A program made the position numbers and the translations under genes. DNA of 46,578 nt, taken from the NCBI RefSeq assembly GCF_020320395.1, contig NZ_JAEDAH010000083.1, positions 1-46,578 of the forward strand, read 5' to 3'. The stretch is from Thalassolituus marinus (lineage in GTDB: Bacteria; Pseudomonadota; Gammaproteobacteria; Pseudomonadales; Oceanobacteraceae). This document shows positions 37,323-46,148 of the stretch, piece after piece; position 1 is the first letter of the stretch, and the number at the start of each line of letters is the position of its first letter. The notes under the pieces are model-generated. The model did no database searches. It had not been told where the DNA came from and saw only the letters and a list, made by a program, of their open reading frames with translations.

Positions 37323-37346
37323 TCAGAGGGCACAATGGCCCTCTGA
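37323..37346 (-). terminator. Hairpin between ndk and rlmN, possible attenuator
   Basis: Perfect 9-bp stem TCAGAGGGC/GCCCTCTGA with a 6-nt loop. On the minus strand it is followed by TTCGTTTG, a poor T-run. It may partially terminate ndk transcripts or shield the RNA end. Confidence 0.5.
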
Positions 37347-37364
37347 GTTCCACACAACGCCGTA

Positions 37365-37790
37365 TCAGCGTGCGCAGATTTCTTCTGCAGCGAAGAAGTA
37401 AGCGATTTCGCGCTCTGCAGAAGCAGCAGAGTCAGAACCGTGTACAGCGTTAGCATCGATGCTTTCTGCGAAGTCAGCACGGATAGTGCCAGCAGCCGCT
37501 TCTTTAGGGTTAGTAGCACCCATCAGTTCACGGTTAGCAGCGATAGCGTTTTCACCTTCCAGAACCTGTACAACAACAGGACCAGAAGTCATGAAACCAA
37601 CCAGATCTTTGAAGAAAGGACGCTCTTTGTGTTCAGCGTAGAAACCGCCTGCTTTCTCGTCGTCCAGTTTGATCATTTTAGCGGCAACAACAGTCAGACC
37701 AGCTTTTTCGAAGCGAGTCAGGATTTCACCGATTACGTTTTTAGCCACTGCATCAGGTTTGATGATGGACAGAGTGCGTTCTACAGCCAT
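37365..37790 (-). CDS. ndk: Nucleoside diphosphate kinase
   Basis: 141 residues with the phosphorylated active-site His117 in NAVHGSDS and the N-terminal [12 protein letters not shown]. It balances nucleoside triphosphates. It would normally follow iscX, but here iscS is its next upstream neighbour 141 bp away. It has its own likely promoter. Confidence 0.98.
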   Translation of the reverse strand: MAVERTLSIIKPDAVAKNVIGEILTRFEKAGLTVVAAKMIKLDDEKAGGFYAEHKERPFFKDLVGFMTSGPVVVQVLEGENAIAANRELMGATNPKEAAAGTIRADFAESIDANAVHGSDSAASAEREIAYFFAAEEICAR

Positions 37791-37835
37791 TTTAAGCTCC
37801 CAGTTAGATGATGATAGGGTTGATAAAGCCCGCGG

Positions 37836-37841
37836 ATTATA
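37836..37841 (-). promoter_or_regulatory. Putative -10 box for ndk
   Basis: Consensus TATAAT on the minus strand about 45 bp upstream of the ndk start. The -35 region 17 bp away (TACACC) is weak, so the call rests mainly on the -10. Confidence 0.4.
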
Positions 37842-37931
37842 CGCACGTTTTTATGAAAGGTGTACGTGTGGCGGGCTTTGCACGAAAGATTTCACCGGGA
37901 TTACCTGCAAGGCAGGTATCCACGGGCAGAA

Positions 37932-39092
37932 TCAGCCTCTCAGCAGGGTCACAATGCGGCTGACCTCAGCCACCACCGCGTCGATCTCTTCCGCCGCAGT
38001 AAAACGCCCAAGACTGAAACGCAGACCGGCATGAGCCAGCGCATCACTGCGACCAATGGCTTTCAGCACATAAGATGGCGCCACGGTGGCTGAGTTGCAG
38101 GCCGAACCCGAAGAAACCGCCACCTTCGCCATGGACGCCAGCAAGATCTCACCGTCAACCCCATCGAAACTGACATTCAGATGATTCGCGGTGCGCTGCG
38201 ATGGGTGTCCATTCAGATATACACCACCGATCGCCTCCAGGCCCTGCCATAACCGGTTACGCAGAGTGGACACCCGCTCTTTGTCTGAACTCAGCTGCTC
38301 CTGCACCAGCTGAGCTGCCAGACCGATACCGACCAGCTGATGGGTAGGTAACGTGCCCGAACGCATACCACGCTCATGACCACCACCATGCATCTGTGCC
38401 GCCAGCTTCACCTGCGGTTCACGACGCACATACAGTGCGCCCACGCCCTTGGGGCCATAGAACTTGTGCGCCGAAACCGACAGTAAATCGACCTTCCAGC
38501 GCTGCACATCAACGTCAACCTTGCCCACCGCCTGAGCGGCATCAACGTGCAGTAAAGCCGGGTGATCAACCAGCAACTGACCGATGGCCTCGATATCGGT
38601 AATCGTACCCAGCTCGTTATTGACTGCCATCAGGCTGACCAGGCAAGTATCGGGACGCAATGCCTCTGCCACCTGTGTCGGGTGAATCAGACCGTCAGCA
38701 TCCGGTACCAGGCAGGTAACATCCACCCCCTGATGTTTTTCCAGCCAGGCACATGGATCAAGAACAGCTTTGTGTTCAATGGCAGAAGTGATGATATGCA
38801 AGGGAGCCTCTGCATCCTGCAGACGCAACTGCTCAACCACCCCTTTTAACGCCAGGTTATTGCTTTCTGTTGCACCGGAAGTCCAGACAATTTCTCGCGG
38901 ATCGGCGTTCAGCAGATCAGCCAGCTGGCGACGAGCGTGTTCGACAGCCTGCTCGGCCTGCCAGCCATAGCGATGAGAGCGCGATGCCGGATTGCCGAAG
39001 TTACCTTCCAGAGTCAGACAGTCAGCCATCGCCTGCGCAACCCGCGGGTCTGCTGGCGTAGTAGCGGCATAGTCGAAATAGAAAGCTTTCAT
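37932..39092 (-). CDS. iscS: Cysteine desulfurase, IscS type, truncated at the C-terminus
   Basis: 386 residues. PLP Lys210 in SAHKFYGPKG and active-site Cys332 in SSGSACNSAT are present, and the fold is complete. Compared with E. coli IscS (404), it ends at RIVTLLRG and lacks the last about 20 residues, which contact IscU. It follows iscR but iscU, iscA, hscBA, fdx and iscX do not follow; ndk is next. It may supply sulfur to tRNA thiolation or SUF rather than to an Isc scaffold. A group II (SufS-type) enzyme is unlikely given the active-site motif. Confidence 0.93.
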   Translation of the reverse strand: MKAFYFDYAATTPADPRVAQAMADCLTLEGNFGNPASRSHRYGWQAEQAVEHARRQLADLLNADPREIVWTSGATESNNLALKGVVEQLRLQDAEAPLHIITSAIEHKAVLDPCAWLEKHQGVDVTCLVPDADGLIHPTQVAEALRPDTCLVSLMAVNNELGTITDIEAIGQLLVDHPALLHVDAAQAVGKVDVDVQRWKVDLLSVSAHKFYGPKGVGALYVRREPQVKLAAQMHGGGHERGMRSGTLPTHQLVGIGLAAQLVQEQLSSDKERVSTLRNRLWQGLEAIGGVYLNGHPSQRTANHLNVSFDGVDGEILLASMAKVAVSSGSACNSATVAPSYVLKAIGRSDALAHAGLRFSLGRFTAAEEIDAVVAEVSRIVTLLRG

Positions 39093-39129
39093 CCGGTCAC
39101 CCTGTTGCGTCGCCGGAAGCTCCGGCCAG

Positions 39130-39166
39130 AAATAAGAAACGCCGGGGATTGTCCGTACCCGGCGTT
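39130..39166 (-). terminator. Attenuator-like hairpin between iscR and iscS
   Basis: Stem AACGCCGGG (39138-39146) with CCCGGCGTT (39158-39166). On the minus strand it is followed by TCTTATTTC, a moderate T-rich tail. It could reduce iscS expression relative to iscR. Confidence 0.55.
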
Positions 39167-39197
39167 CTGGGTCAAGCCTGCACTGGCAGTTATGAGA

Positions 39198-39680
39198 TCA
39201 GACCAGCTCTTCGTCTTCGCGCAGAGCAGCCTCAATGCGGCCGGAACGATTATCCTGGCGCTCTGCAATGGTCTGGATTTCCTTACGCGAAATCAGGCTC
39301 TGCAGAGTAATACCGGTGAGAAAATCATGAATCTGGTCACTCAGATCCAGCCACAAATGGTGCGTCAGGCAAGGGTGGCCATCCTGACAATCGCCACGAC
39401 GATTGCAACGCGTGGCATCCATGGACTCATTCACTGCGTCCACAATTTCAGCCACGTTGATTTGTTCACATTCACGACTGAGGCGATAGCCGCCCCCCGG
39501 ACCACGAACACTGGCGACCAGACCACCGCGACGCAGTTTGGCGAACAGCTGCTCCAGATACGACAGGGAAATACCCTGGCGGCCAGAAATATCATTCAGG
39601 CTGACAGGCCCCTGGGTGGCGTGAATCGCCAGATCCAGCATTGCTGTTACCGCATAGCGGCCTTTGGTTGTTAATCGCAT
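39198..39680 (-). CDS. iscR: Fe-S cluster regulator IscR
   Basis: 160 residues of the Rrf2 family. The N-terminal winged helix [18 protein letters not shown] is followed by cluster ligands Cys92, Cys98 and Cys104 (spaced C-x5-C-x5-C) and His107, all intact. With a [2Fe-2S] cluster it represses the isc operon; without it, it activates suf. A type 1 binding site lies over its promoter. Confidence 0.96.
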   Translation of the reverse strand: MRLTTKGRYAVTAMLDLAIHATQGPVSLNDISGRQGISLSYLEQLFAKLRRGGLVASVRGPGGGYRLSRECEQINVAEIVDAVNESMDATRCNRRGDCQDGHPCLTHHLWLDLSDQIHDFLTGITLQSLISRKEIQTIAERQDNRSGRIEAALREDEELV

Positions 39681-39710
39681 CGTCGCTCTCCCACACTCTA
39701 TCTCTTATGG

Positions 39711-39744
39711 ATTATGCGGATATCCGACTAATACAGTCAACTTT
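39711..39744 (-). promoter_or_regulatory. iscR promoter with IscR type 1 site
   Basis: On the minus strand -35 TTGACT (39735-39740) and -10 CATAAT (39711-39716) are 18 bp apart. The 25-bp IscR type 1 consensus fits 39720-39744 at 23 of 25 positions by eye, including the inverted GACT...AGTC half-sites. It overlaps the -35 and the last bases of cysE, and fits auto-repression by holo-IscR. Confidence 0.72.
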
Positions 39745-40579
39745 AAACTCTATCAATCTGGTCAGGTTTTACCTCACCCTGCTCACTTTGCGATGCCGCC
39801 TCCGCTGCAGCGTCACTGAAGGCTTCGTTCAGCGCCACAAAGGTCTCTTCCTCAAGCCGCGGCAACGCATCTGAGCAAGTGGTATCGCCCAGTGCACTGA
39901 GTGCTCTGCACATGGTATCTATCTTGGCATCCACCGCGTGCATATGGTCCATAAGGTTATGAATGGAGCGAGCAATCGGGTCCGGCATCTCATCAGCAAT
40001 ACCATAGGCATCGAAGCCGATTTTCTCCGCAATACGGCGGCGCTTTTCATCTTCTGATGCGGTTGTCTTACGAATGATACGCCCCGGAATACCGACCACT
40101 GTCGCGCTGTCCGGCACTTCTTTGGTAACAACAGCATTGGAACCGATACGTGCATTTTCGCCGACCGTAATCGGACCAAGAACCTTGGCACCGGCACCCA
40201 CGACTACGCCATTTTTCAGTGTTGGGTGGCGCTTACCTTTATTCCAGGTAGTGCCGCCAAGCGTCACCCCGTGATAAAGAGTACAGTCATCACCGATCTC
40301 AGCGGTTTCGCCAATCACCACGCCCATACCGTGGTCGATAAAGAAACGCTGGCCAATCGTGGCGCCCGGGTGAATCTCAATACCGGTCATCCAGCGACTG
40401 AAGGTCGACAACAGACGGGCCAGCCATTTGAACCCTTTACGCCACAGCCAGTTAGCCAGACGGTAGTGCAGCAGCGCGTGCAGTCCCGGATAGGTTGTTA
40501 TGACTTCAAAGGTGTTACGCGCAGCGGGGTCACGTTCGAAAACGCTGGCGATATCTTCCCTCAGTTGTCTGATACTCAA
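39743..40579 (-). CDS. cysE: Serine O-acetyltransferase
   Basis: 278 residues. The N-terminal helical half precedes a left-handed beta-helix hexapeptide region from about residue 60 ([41 protein letters not shown]). It makes O-acetylserine for cysteine synthesis, the substrate supply for the neighbouring desulfurase. A tail of about 100 residues beyond the hexapeptide core is longer than in E. coli CysE. It is 2 bp from trmJ. Confidence 0.95.
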   Translation of the reverse strand: MSIRQLREDIASVFERDPAARNTFEVITTYPGLHALLHYRLANWLWRKGFKWLARLLSTFSRWMTGIEIHPGATIGQRFFIDHGMGVVIGETAEIGDDCTLYHGVTLGGTTWNKGKRHPTLKNGVVVGAGAKVLGPITVGENARIGSNAVVTKEVPDSATVVGIPGRIIRKTTASEDEKRRRIAEKIGFDAYGIADEMPDPIARSIHNLMDHMHAVDAKIDTMCRALSALGDTTCSDALPRLEEETFVALNEAFSDAAAEAASQSEQGEVKPDQIDRV

Positions 40580-40581
40580 TG

Positions 40582-41364
40582 CTATTCCCCTTGCTCTGTC
40601 TGGGGTGGTGTTTGCTCCTGTCCGCTACGGACAGTTTTCTTCTGGATCATAGCCAGCATGCCACGCAGGATATTCACCTCAGTTTTATCCGGCGCCGAGC
40701 GCTGAAACAGGCGGCGCAGTCGTGGCATCAGCTGTTTTGGAGTATTGGGGTCGAGGAAGCCAATATCAATAAGCGTTTTCTCCATATGCTGGAACAGTCC
40801 TTCCAACTCGCCATGGGTAGCCAGCGGATAATCCCAGGGCACTCCCCACTGCCCCTCCTCTTCCTCAGTTTCTTCGGCGACCATGGCCATACGCAGCTCA
40901 TAACACAGCACCTGAATTGCCTGTGCGACGTTCAGCGAGGAGAAATCCGGATTAGTCGGAATGTGCACATGGGCATGACACAGGTGCAGCTCTTCATTGG
41001 TCAGGCCACGGGATTCACGACCAAATACCAGTGCCACGTCATTACCCGCAGGAATCATCTCGGCAGCCTTGGCAGCCGCCTGACGCGGATTCATCAGCGG
41101 CCATGGAATATGACGACTGCGCGCACTGGTACCAATCACCAGACCACAGTCCGCGATCGCCTCTTCCAGCGTGGAGACAATACGTACGTTATGAAGGATG
41201 TCTTCTGCGCGGGACGAACGCTGGATCGCTTCTTCATCAACCGCTGCAATCGGATCTACCAGCGTCAGCCGGCTCAACCCCATATTTTTCATCGCCCGTG
41301 CCGCAGCACCAATGTTGCCGGAATGGGTGGTGTTAACCATGACAATCTGAATTTTATCTAGCAT
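40582..41364 (-). CDS. trmJ: tRNA (Cm32/Um32) methyltransferase TrmJ
   Basis: 260 residues of the SPOUT class. [20 protein letters not shown] and the knot residues [14 protein letters not shown] are diagnostic. It methylates ribose at position 32 of tRNA. It is the first gene of the minus-strand set and divergent from suhB, as in Pseudomonas. Confidence 0.95.
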   Translation of the reverse strand: MLDKIQIVMVNTTHSGNIGAAARAMKNMGLSRLTLVDPIAAVDEEAIQRSSRAEDILHNVRIVSTLEEAIADCGLVIGTSARSRHIPWPLMNPRQAAAKAAEMIPAGNDVALVFGRESRGLTNEELHLCHAHVHIPTNPDFSSLNVAQAIQVLCYELRMAMVAEETEEEEGQWGVPWDYPLATHGELEGLFQHMEKTLIDIGFLDPNTPKQLMPRLRRLFQRSAPDKTEVNILRGMLAMIQKKTVRSGQEQTPPQTEQGE

Positions 41365-41464
41365 ACGGCTCGCCGGGCCTGTCAGCCCTGTCTGTGCGTG
41401 TGATCGTGCAGCCAGTCTCAGGCTGACTTAAATGAAGGGCACGGATTGTAACGCAAAACACCCC

Positions 41465-41492
41465 TCGACAACCAGTGAACGGCTGTTATAAT
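41465..41492 (+). promoter_or_regulatory. suhB promoter
   Basis: -35 TCGACA (41465-41470), 16-bp spacer, -10 TATAAT (41487-41492). Transcription would start near 41499 and leave a leader of about 138 nt before suhB. Confidence 0.65.
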
Positions 41493-41636
41493 CCCGCGCC
41501 CCGTGTTGTTGTACATCGGCTTAACCGCCACGGGTAACATACGCTGCATCGCCCCCCTGGGCAGACAGCGAAACCAGTTAACTGGCTGATCGGTCCCGCA
41601 CTGGCAGCCTTTGTTCTTTAAGAGATAGAGATCCCT

Positions 41637-42410
41637 ATGCAACCCATGGTGAACCTTGCGTTGCGCGCTGCGCGTAATGCTGGTCAGGACCTGGTACAGC
41701 GTCTTGACCGCTTTGACTCCTACCAGAGCACTGACCAGGAAAAAGCTAAGTTCATTGCAGACTGCACAATCGGTCTGGAAAAAAGCATCATCTTCGATCT
41801 GAAGAAGTCGCTGCCTGAGCACAATTTCATGGGCCGTGAAACCGGCTTTAATGGCGAAAGCAACGACCAGCCTGTATGGCAGGTATGCGTGATTGATGAC
41901 GTGTCTAACTTCCGTCTGGGGATCCCATCTTTTGCCATCATTATCAGCTGCCAGATCAAAGGCAAAACTGAACACGCCATTGTCGTTAACCCGATTAACA
42001 ACGACGAGTTCTCTGCCTCTCGCGGTCGTGGTGCACAGCTGACCAATCGTCGTATCCGTTGCGGCAATGCCAACAGCCTGAGTGATTCCATCATTGGCTA
42101 CACCCAGCCAATGGGCACTAACGAAACTGCTTTCGAACAGCGCCAGCGTATCCAGCGCCTGATGGGCCGCGCCTACGACCTGCGCAACATCGGCTCCAAC
42201 GCACTGTCCATCTGCTACGTTGCCGCCAACCGCTTCCAGGGCGCACTGCTGAGCAATGTTGACGAGTTCTCCCTCAATGCAGCGACTCTGATTGCCAATG
42301 AAGCCGGCTGCCTGATGGCCAATGCCAATGGCCAGCCACAGCTGCGTGCACCGGCCAATCTGGTAGTGTGCAACCCTCGCTTGCTGAAGGCTCTGGTCGC
42401 GCGCGACTGA
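41637..42410 (+). CDS. suhB: SuhB-like protein with degenerate phosphatase site
   Basis: 257 residues, fold and locus of SuhB (inositol monophosphatase family; trmJ divergent upstream). Start MQPMVNLALRAARNAG is as in Pseudomonas SuhB. The catalytic motifs are missing: the first metal-binding Glu (E. coli Glu67) aligns with Arg67; DPLDGTTNF has become DDVSNF at about 87-92, three residues shorter, so the second Asp and DGT are gone; the late WD-x-AAG motif is SLNAAT (212-217), so that Asp is lost. The frame is intact and the rest is conserved, so it is probably a stable pseudoenzyme. E. coli SuhB also acts with Nus factors in rRNA antitermination, independent of catalysis, which could explain its retention. 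Confidence 0.88.
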   Translation: MQPMVNLALRAARNAGQDLVQRLDRFDSYQSTDQEKAKFIADCTIGLEKSIIFDLKKSLPEHNFMGRETGFNGESNDQPVWQVCVIDDVSNFRLGIPSFAIIISCQIKGKTEHAIVVNPINNDEFSASRGRGAQLTNRRIRCGNANSLSDSIIGYTQPMGTNETAFEQRQRIQRLMGRAYDLRNIGSNALSICYVAANRFQGALLSNVDEFSLNAATLIANEAGCLMANANGQPQLRAPANLVVCNPRLLKALVARD

Positions 42411-42486
42411 GCCACTGGCATCCTTCCGCAAAGGGCCTACACTGAATTAAACGGTGTACAACAGGCACCTGCGGGAGGATGGCACT

Positions 42487-42585
42487 ATGCTCTGGCAACA
42501 ATTCCAACGGATACTTCAGTGGCTGGCGGAGCCTATGGGCTGCGATGAGCTGGAACTTCACCAGACCAGCGATCCGGACATCTGA
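42487..42585 (+). CDS. Small 32-residue protein
   Basis: ATG at 42487 is preceded by GGGAGGAT, a strong ribosome site with about seven bases spacing. The predicted protein starts MLWQQFQRILQWLAEP and ends SDPDI, with an amphipathic N-terminal helix and acidic tail. It is followed 16 bp later by a strong terminator. It lies 76 bp after suhB. No family is recognised by me; it is included because of the ribosome site and terminator. Confidence 0.6.
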   Translation: MLWQQFQRILQWLAEPMGCDELELHQTSDPDI

Positions 42586-42601
42586 CCCTTCCGATGGACA
42601 C

Positions 42602-42629
42602 AAAAAAAGCGGCATCAGCCGCTTTTTTT
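42602..42629. terminator. Perfect bidirectional terminator
   Basis: Stem AAAAAAAGCGGC/GCCGCTTTTTTT with loop ATCA. It serves the small gene on the plus strand and the cold-shock-domain gene on the minus strand. Confidence 0.93.
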
Positions 42630-42647
42630 GTTTCTGAAGTCCGAATA

Positions 42648-43139
42648 TCAGCGAACCGCTGACACGTCCTCAGCCTGAGGGCCTTTCTGGCCACGTACAA
42701 CCGCGAACTTCACACGCTGACCTTCCGTCAATGAGCGATGACCCTGACCGCGAATTGAGCGGAAGTGTACAAACACGTCTTCACCCTGGTCCCAGGTAAT
42801 GAAGCCAAAGCCTTTCTTCACGTTAAACCATTTAACAACACCGCGCTCGCGACCATCTTCTACATCGTCTTCAATCACTGTACCGCTGGAACGGAAACGA
42901 CGACGACGAGACGGAGAAAGCTGTGCAGACACAAAACTGACAACACCACCAGCCGCACCCATAACAATGACAAAGGCCATCATGCCCGGAATATCCAGCA
43001 ATCCAGCTGCAGTTACTGCAACACCGTCTGCAGTTTGCAGGCCGGAAACCAGCGCAGGAAACACCAATGTTGCCACCACTGCCATCAAAACAGCGCAGAT
43101 AACTGCCACCACAATTTTTCTAACCATTAATTTACCCAT
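42648..43139 (-). CDS. Membrane-anchored cold-shock-domain protein
   Basis: 163 residues. Two TM helices (about 7-30 and 52-72) precede a basic SRRRRFR linker and a full cold-shock domain (98-163) with RNP1 KGFGFI (109-114) and RNP2 VFVHF (122-126). The C-terminal GQKGPQAE matches the CspA-like protein at 854-1063. GGGA seven bases before the ATG supports the start at 43139. The domain order suggests RNA binding at the inner membrane; that is inference. DUF1294-type fusions put TM helices after the domain, so this differs. Confidence 0.88.
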   Translation of the reverse strand: MGKLMVRKIVVAVICAVLMAVVATLVFPALVSGLQTADGVAVTAAGLLDIPGMMAFVIVMGAAGGVVSFVSAQLSPSRRRRFRSSGTVIEDDVEDGRERGVVKWFNVKKGFGFITWDQGEDVFVHFRSIRGQGHRSLTEGQRVKFAVVRGQKGPQAEDVSAVR

Positions 43140-43300
43140 GCGTTATCCCGTATGACTCGTTAATATCACCACGTACAATACAAAACAGGGCCAGACAGCC
43201 CTCTGACAAGTGGGCTATGAAAGCCCAATTCATTAAAAAAATCAACACGATAGCTAACCGGTATAAGACCCGTAAGCGGCGACCGACAAAGGATCCGACC

Positions 43301-43531
43301 ATGCAGTCAAATGACCCTCAGAGCGAAAAGCGCATAGAAGAACTCGAAGTGCGCATCGCCTTTCTTGAAGACACGACCGATGCATTGAACGAACAACTGG
43401 CCCAGATTGCCCAGGAATTCGACATGGCGATGAAAGCACTGCGCATGCTGAATGCCAAAGTCGAACAAATGGGCGCCGGCGAAAGCAACATCCGTGATAT
43501 TTCCGAAGAAACCCCACCACCGCACTACTGA
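43301..43531 (+). CDS. slyX: SlyX family protein
   Basis: 76 residues, a coiled-coil rich small protein ending in PPPHY, the hallmark of SlyX. The start is 43301 with AAGGA upstream; the ATG at 43217 would add 28 unrelated basic residues. The function is unknown. The gene is alone between the cold-shock gene and plsB. Confidence 0.9.
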   Translation: MQSNDPQSEKRIEELEVRIAFLEDTTDALNEQLAQIAQEFDMAMKALRMLNAKVEQMGAGESNIRDISEETPPPHY

Positions 43532-43691
43532 GTCCGCAAAAGACCATCACACCGGATCACCCGGGGCATAGCCGCCAATACCGGGTTCCGATTCTGAGAT
43601 ATTCAGCAAGTATTAAACGTTTTAACGTCTGGCCCGTCGGGTTAAACTGCCGCTCGTTTCATCAGTCAACTGACATTTAAGAACAAATACT

Positions 43692-46148
43692 ATGAGTATC
43701 ATCAGAAGCATCCGCAGCTCCCTTTTCCGACTGCAGCAAAAGTGGCTGTACGGCCTGATTAAGACCCAGATCATTGGTCCGGACCAGAAAGAGTTCAGCA
43801 TTGATCCGGAGCGTCCCGTCATTTACGCCATGCTCTATCCTTCCCATGCCGAACAACTGGTTATTGACCGTGAAGTGTCGAAGCTTGGCTGGGGCAGCCC
43901 GCAGGAAAGTCGTCTGAACAAAGAACTGCCCGGCAAACCCTTCTTCAGTATTTACCGACGGGCAAACTTTTTCCGCAAGCAAGGCACACCAATGGTCGCA
44001 CGTCAGCTGATTCGTCAGGCAGAGTGGCTGAGTGAAGACGAGCAGCGTGACATTCAGGTGGTGCCGGTACGTGTATTCTGGGGACGAGCGCCTGAGAAAG
44101 AAGGCTCCTTCCTGAAAATCTGGCTGCAGAATACCGGTGCTATCGGTGGTCGTCTGGCCAAGCTGATGGCAATTATTTTCAACGGCCGTAATACCTTTGT
44201 GCATTTCAGCCGCCCTATTTCTCTGCGAGAACTGGCAGACAAAGAAACCAACGCCGAAATTATTGCGCGTAAACTGGCCCGGGTACTGCGTGTACATAAT
44301 CGCCAGGTATCTGCGACCGTTCTTGGTCCGGATCTGTCTCACCGCCGCACCCTGGTGCATCAGATTCCAAACCGTCCTCTGGTGCAGAAAGCCATTGAAG
44401 AAGAGGCCGAGAGCAAAGGCATCAGTAAGAAAAAAGCTCAGCAAAGAGCGTTAAAGTACGCCGATGAAATCGCTTCCAATATCTCCTACACCAATATCCG
44501 CTTTCTGGATCTGGTGCTGACCTGGGTATGGAACAAAATCTACAACGGTGTGCAGCTGCACAATATTGAAAACCTGAAAGAGGTTATCAAAGAGAACGAG
44601 ATCATCTACGTTCCATGCCACCGCAGTCATATCGACTACCTGCTGCTGTCTTACGTGCTGTACCGCAACGGTCTGCAGCTGCCACAGATTGCCGCAGGCA
44701 TTAACCTGAACATGCCGGTTGTCGGACCGATCCTGCGTCGCGGCGGTGCATTCTTTATGCGCCGTACCTTCCGCGATAATAAATTGTATGCCGCCGTATT
44801 TGATGAATACCTGCACTCGGTATTTTCTGGTGGCTATGCCACGGAATACTTCGTTGAGGGTGGTCGCTCCCGTACTGGCCGCACCCTGAGCCCTAAAGCC
44901 GGTATGCTGGCGATGACACTGCGTAGTTACCTGCGCGACTCGAAGAAGCCAATCATGTTTATGCCGGTATACACCGGCTACGAGAAAGTATTCGAAGCGA
45001 ACAGCTACCTTGGCGAGCTGCGTGGCGCGAAAAAGAAAAAAGAAAGTCTGCTTGGTGTTGTCGGCACCCTGCGTTCCTTTAAGCGCTCTTTCGGTAAAGT
45101 GAACGTAACCTTTGGCGAGCCGATTTATCTAACCGATTTCCTCGACCGCGAACAACCAGGCTGGAAAGAGACAGATTACACCGACTGCGATTACCGCCCG
45201 CAGTGGGCACCGGCCGTTGTTGATCAGCTGGCCAAAGAAGTGGTTACCGGTATCAACACCGCCGCTTCCATTAACCCGATCAACCTGATCGCGCTGAGTA
45301 TTCTGTCGGCGCCGCGCCAGGCAATGGAAGAACAGCAGCTGATTCAGCAAATGGAAGCTTATCGCGACCTGATTGCCGATAACGCTTACAGCGCACTGAC
45401 GGCATTACCACAAGGCGATGGTGCCGAATGGCTGGCCTATGCCGAAAAACTGAATTCGGTCTCGCGCAGCAAACACCCACTGGGCGACCTGATTCAGACT
45501 GATGATCGCCAGGCGGTTACTCTGACCTACTACCGCAACAACGTACTGCACCTGTTTGCCCTGCCGTCGTTGCTGGCCTGCCTGTTTGTTAATAATCAGC
45601 GTTTCAGCCGTGAACAGACACAAGCACTGGTTGCTCTGTTCTACCCTTACCTGAAAGCGGAGTTATTCCTGCATTGGGATGAGTCGCAACTGGAACAGGA
45701 AACCGGCCGCTGGCTGGATGCCCTGACAGGTCGTGGCTACCTGATTCTCAATGAAAAAGGCTACCACGCGCCACCGGCGAGTACCGGCGAGTACGTACTG
45801 CTGGCCGGCATGGCTGGTAACGTAATGCAGACGCTGGAACGTTACTTCCTGACCCTGAGCATTCTCAAGGGTAAGGATAATGGCTCGCTGACAGCACAGG
45901 AACTGGAAGAGCAATGTACCCTGTTGGCGCAGCGCATAAGCATGCTGTATGGCATTAATTCCCCTGAGTTCTTTGATAAGGCACTGTTCCGTACGCTGAT
46001 TCAGCAATTATTGAGTGATCAGCGTCTGAGTCGCGATGATGAAGGAAAATTGTCGGTCAATTCTTCACTGGATGATATGACTGAAGCACTGGAAGATGTA
46101 CTCGATGGTGCACTGCGACAGAGTATTCTGCGTAGTCTGAATGCCTGA
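43692..46148 (+). CDS. plsB: Glycerol-3-phosphate 1-O-acyltransferase PlsB
   Basis: 818 residues. The acyltransferase HX4D motif HRSHID starts at His310 with Asp315. A further motif EGGRSRTGRTLSPKAGML is clear. PlsB acylates the sn-1 position of glycerol-3-phosphate at the inner membrane, the first step of phospholipid synthesis. E. coli PlsB is 807 residues. It has an own promoter region of about 160 bp. Confidence 0.98.
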   Translation: MSIIRSIRSSLFRLQQKWLYGLIKTQIIGPDQKEFSIDPERPVIYAMLYPSHAEQLVIDREVSKLGWGSPQESRLNKELPGKPFFSIYRRANFFRKQGTPMVARQLIRQAEWLSEDEQRDIQVVPVRVFWGRAPEKEGSFLKIWLQNTGAIGGRLAKLMAIIFNGRNTFVHFSRPISLRELADKETNAEIIARKLARVLRVHNRQVSATVLGPDLSHRRTLVHQIPNRPLVQKAIEEEAESKGISKKKAQQRALKYADEIASNISYTNIRFLDLVLTWVWNKIYNGVQLHNIENLKEVIKENEIIYVPCHRSHIDYLLLSYVLYRNGLQLPQIAAGINLNMPVVGPILRRGGAFFMRRTFRDNKLYAAVFDEYLHSVFSGGYATEYFVEGGRSRTGRTLSPKAGMLAMTLRSYLRDSKKPIMFMPVYTGYEKVFEANSYLGELRGAKKKKESLLGVVGTLRSFKRSFGKVNVTFGEPIYLTDFLDREQPGWKETDYTDCDYRPQWAPAVVDQLAKEVVTGINTAASINPINLIALSILSAPRQAMEEQQLIQQMEAYRDLIADNAYSALTALPQGDGAEWLAYAEKLNSVSRSKHPLGDLIQTDDRQAVTLTYYRNNVLHLFALPSLLACLFVNNQRFSREQTQALVALFYPYLKAELFLHWDESQLEQETGRWLDALTGRGYLILNEKGYHAPPASTGEYVLLAGMAGNVMQTLERYFLTLSILKGKDNGSLTAQELEEQCTLLAQRISMLYGINSPEFFDKALFRTLIQQLLSDQRLSRDDEGKLSVNSSLDDMTEALEDVLDGALRQSILRSLNA

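Noticed and set aside
41880-41935. A frameshift or sequencing error explaining the missing DPLDGT motif in suhB
   Set aside because: The change is an in-frame loss of three codons with normal reading before and after, and two other catalytic sites elsewhere are also lost.
41418-42431. 337-residue minus-strand frame over suhB
   Set aside because: Antisense of suhB, no motif, and starts beyond the gene; a shadow of coding bias.
43677-44444. 255-residue minus-strand frame in plsB
   Set aside because: Antisense of plsB; no domain recognised.
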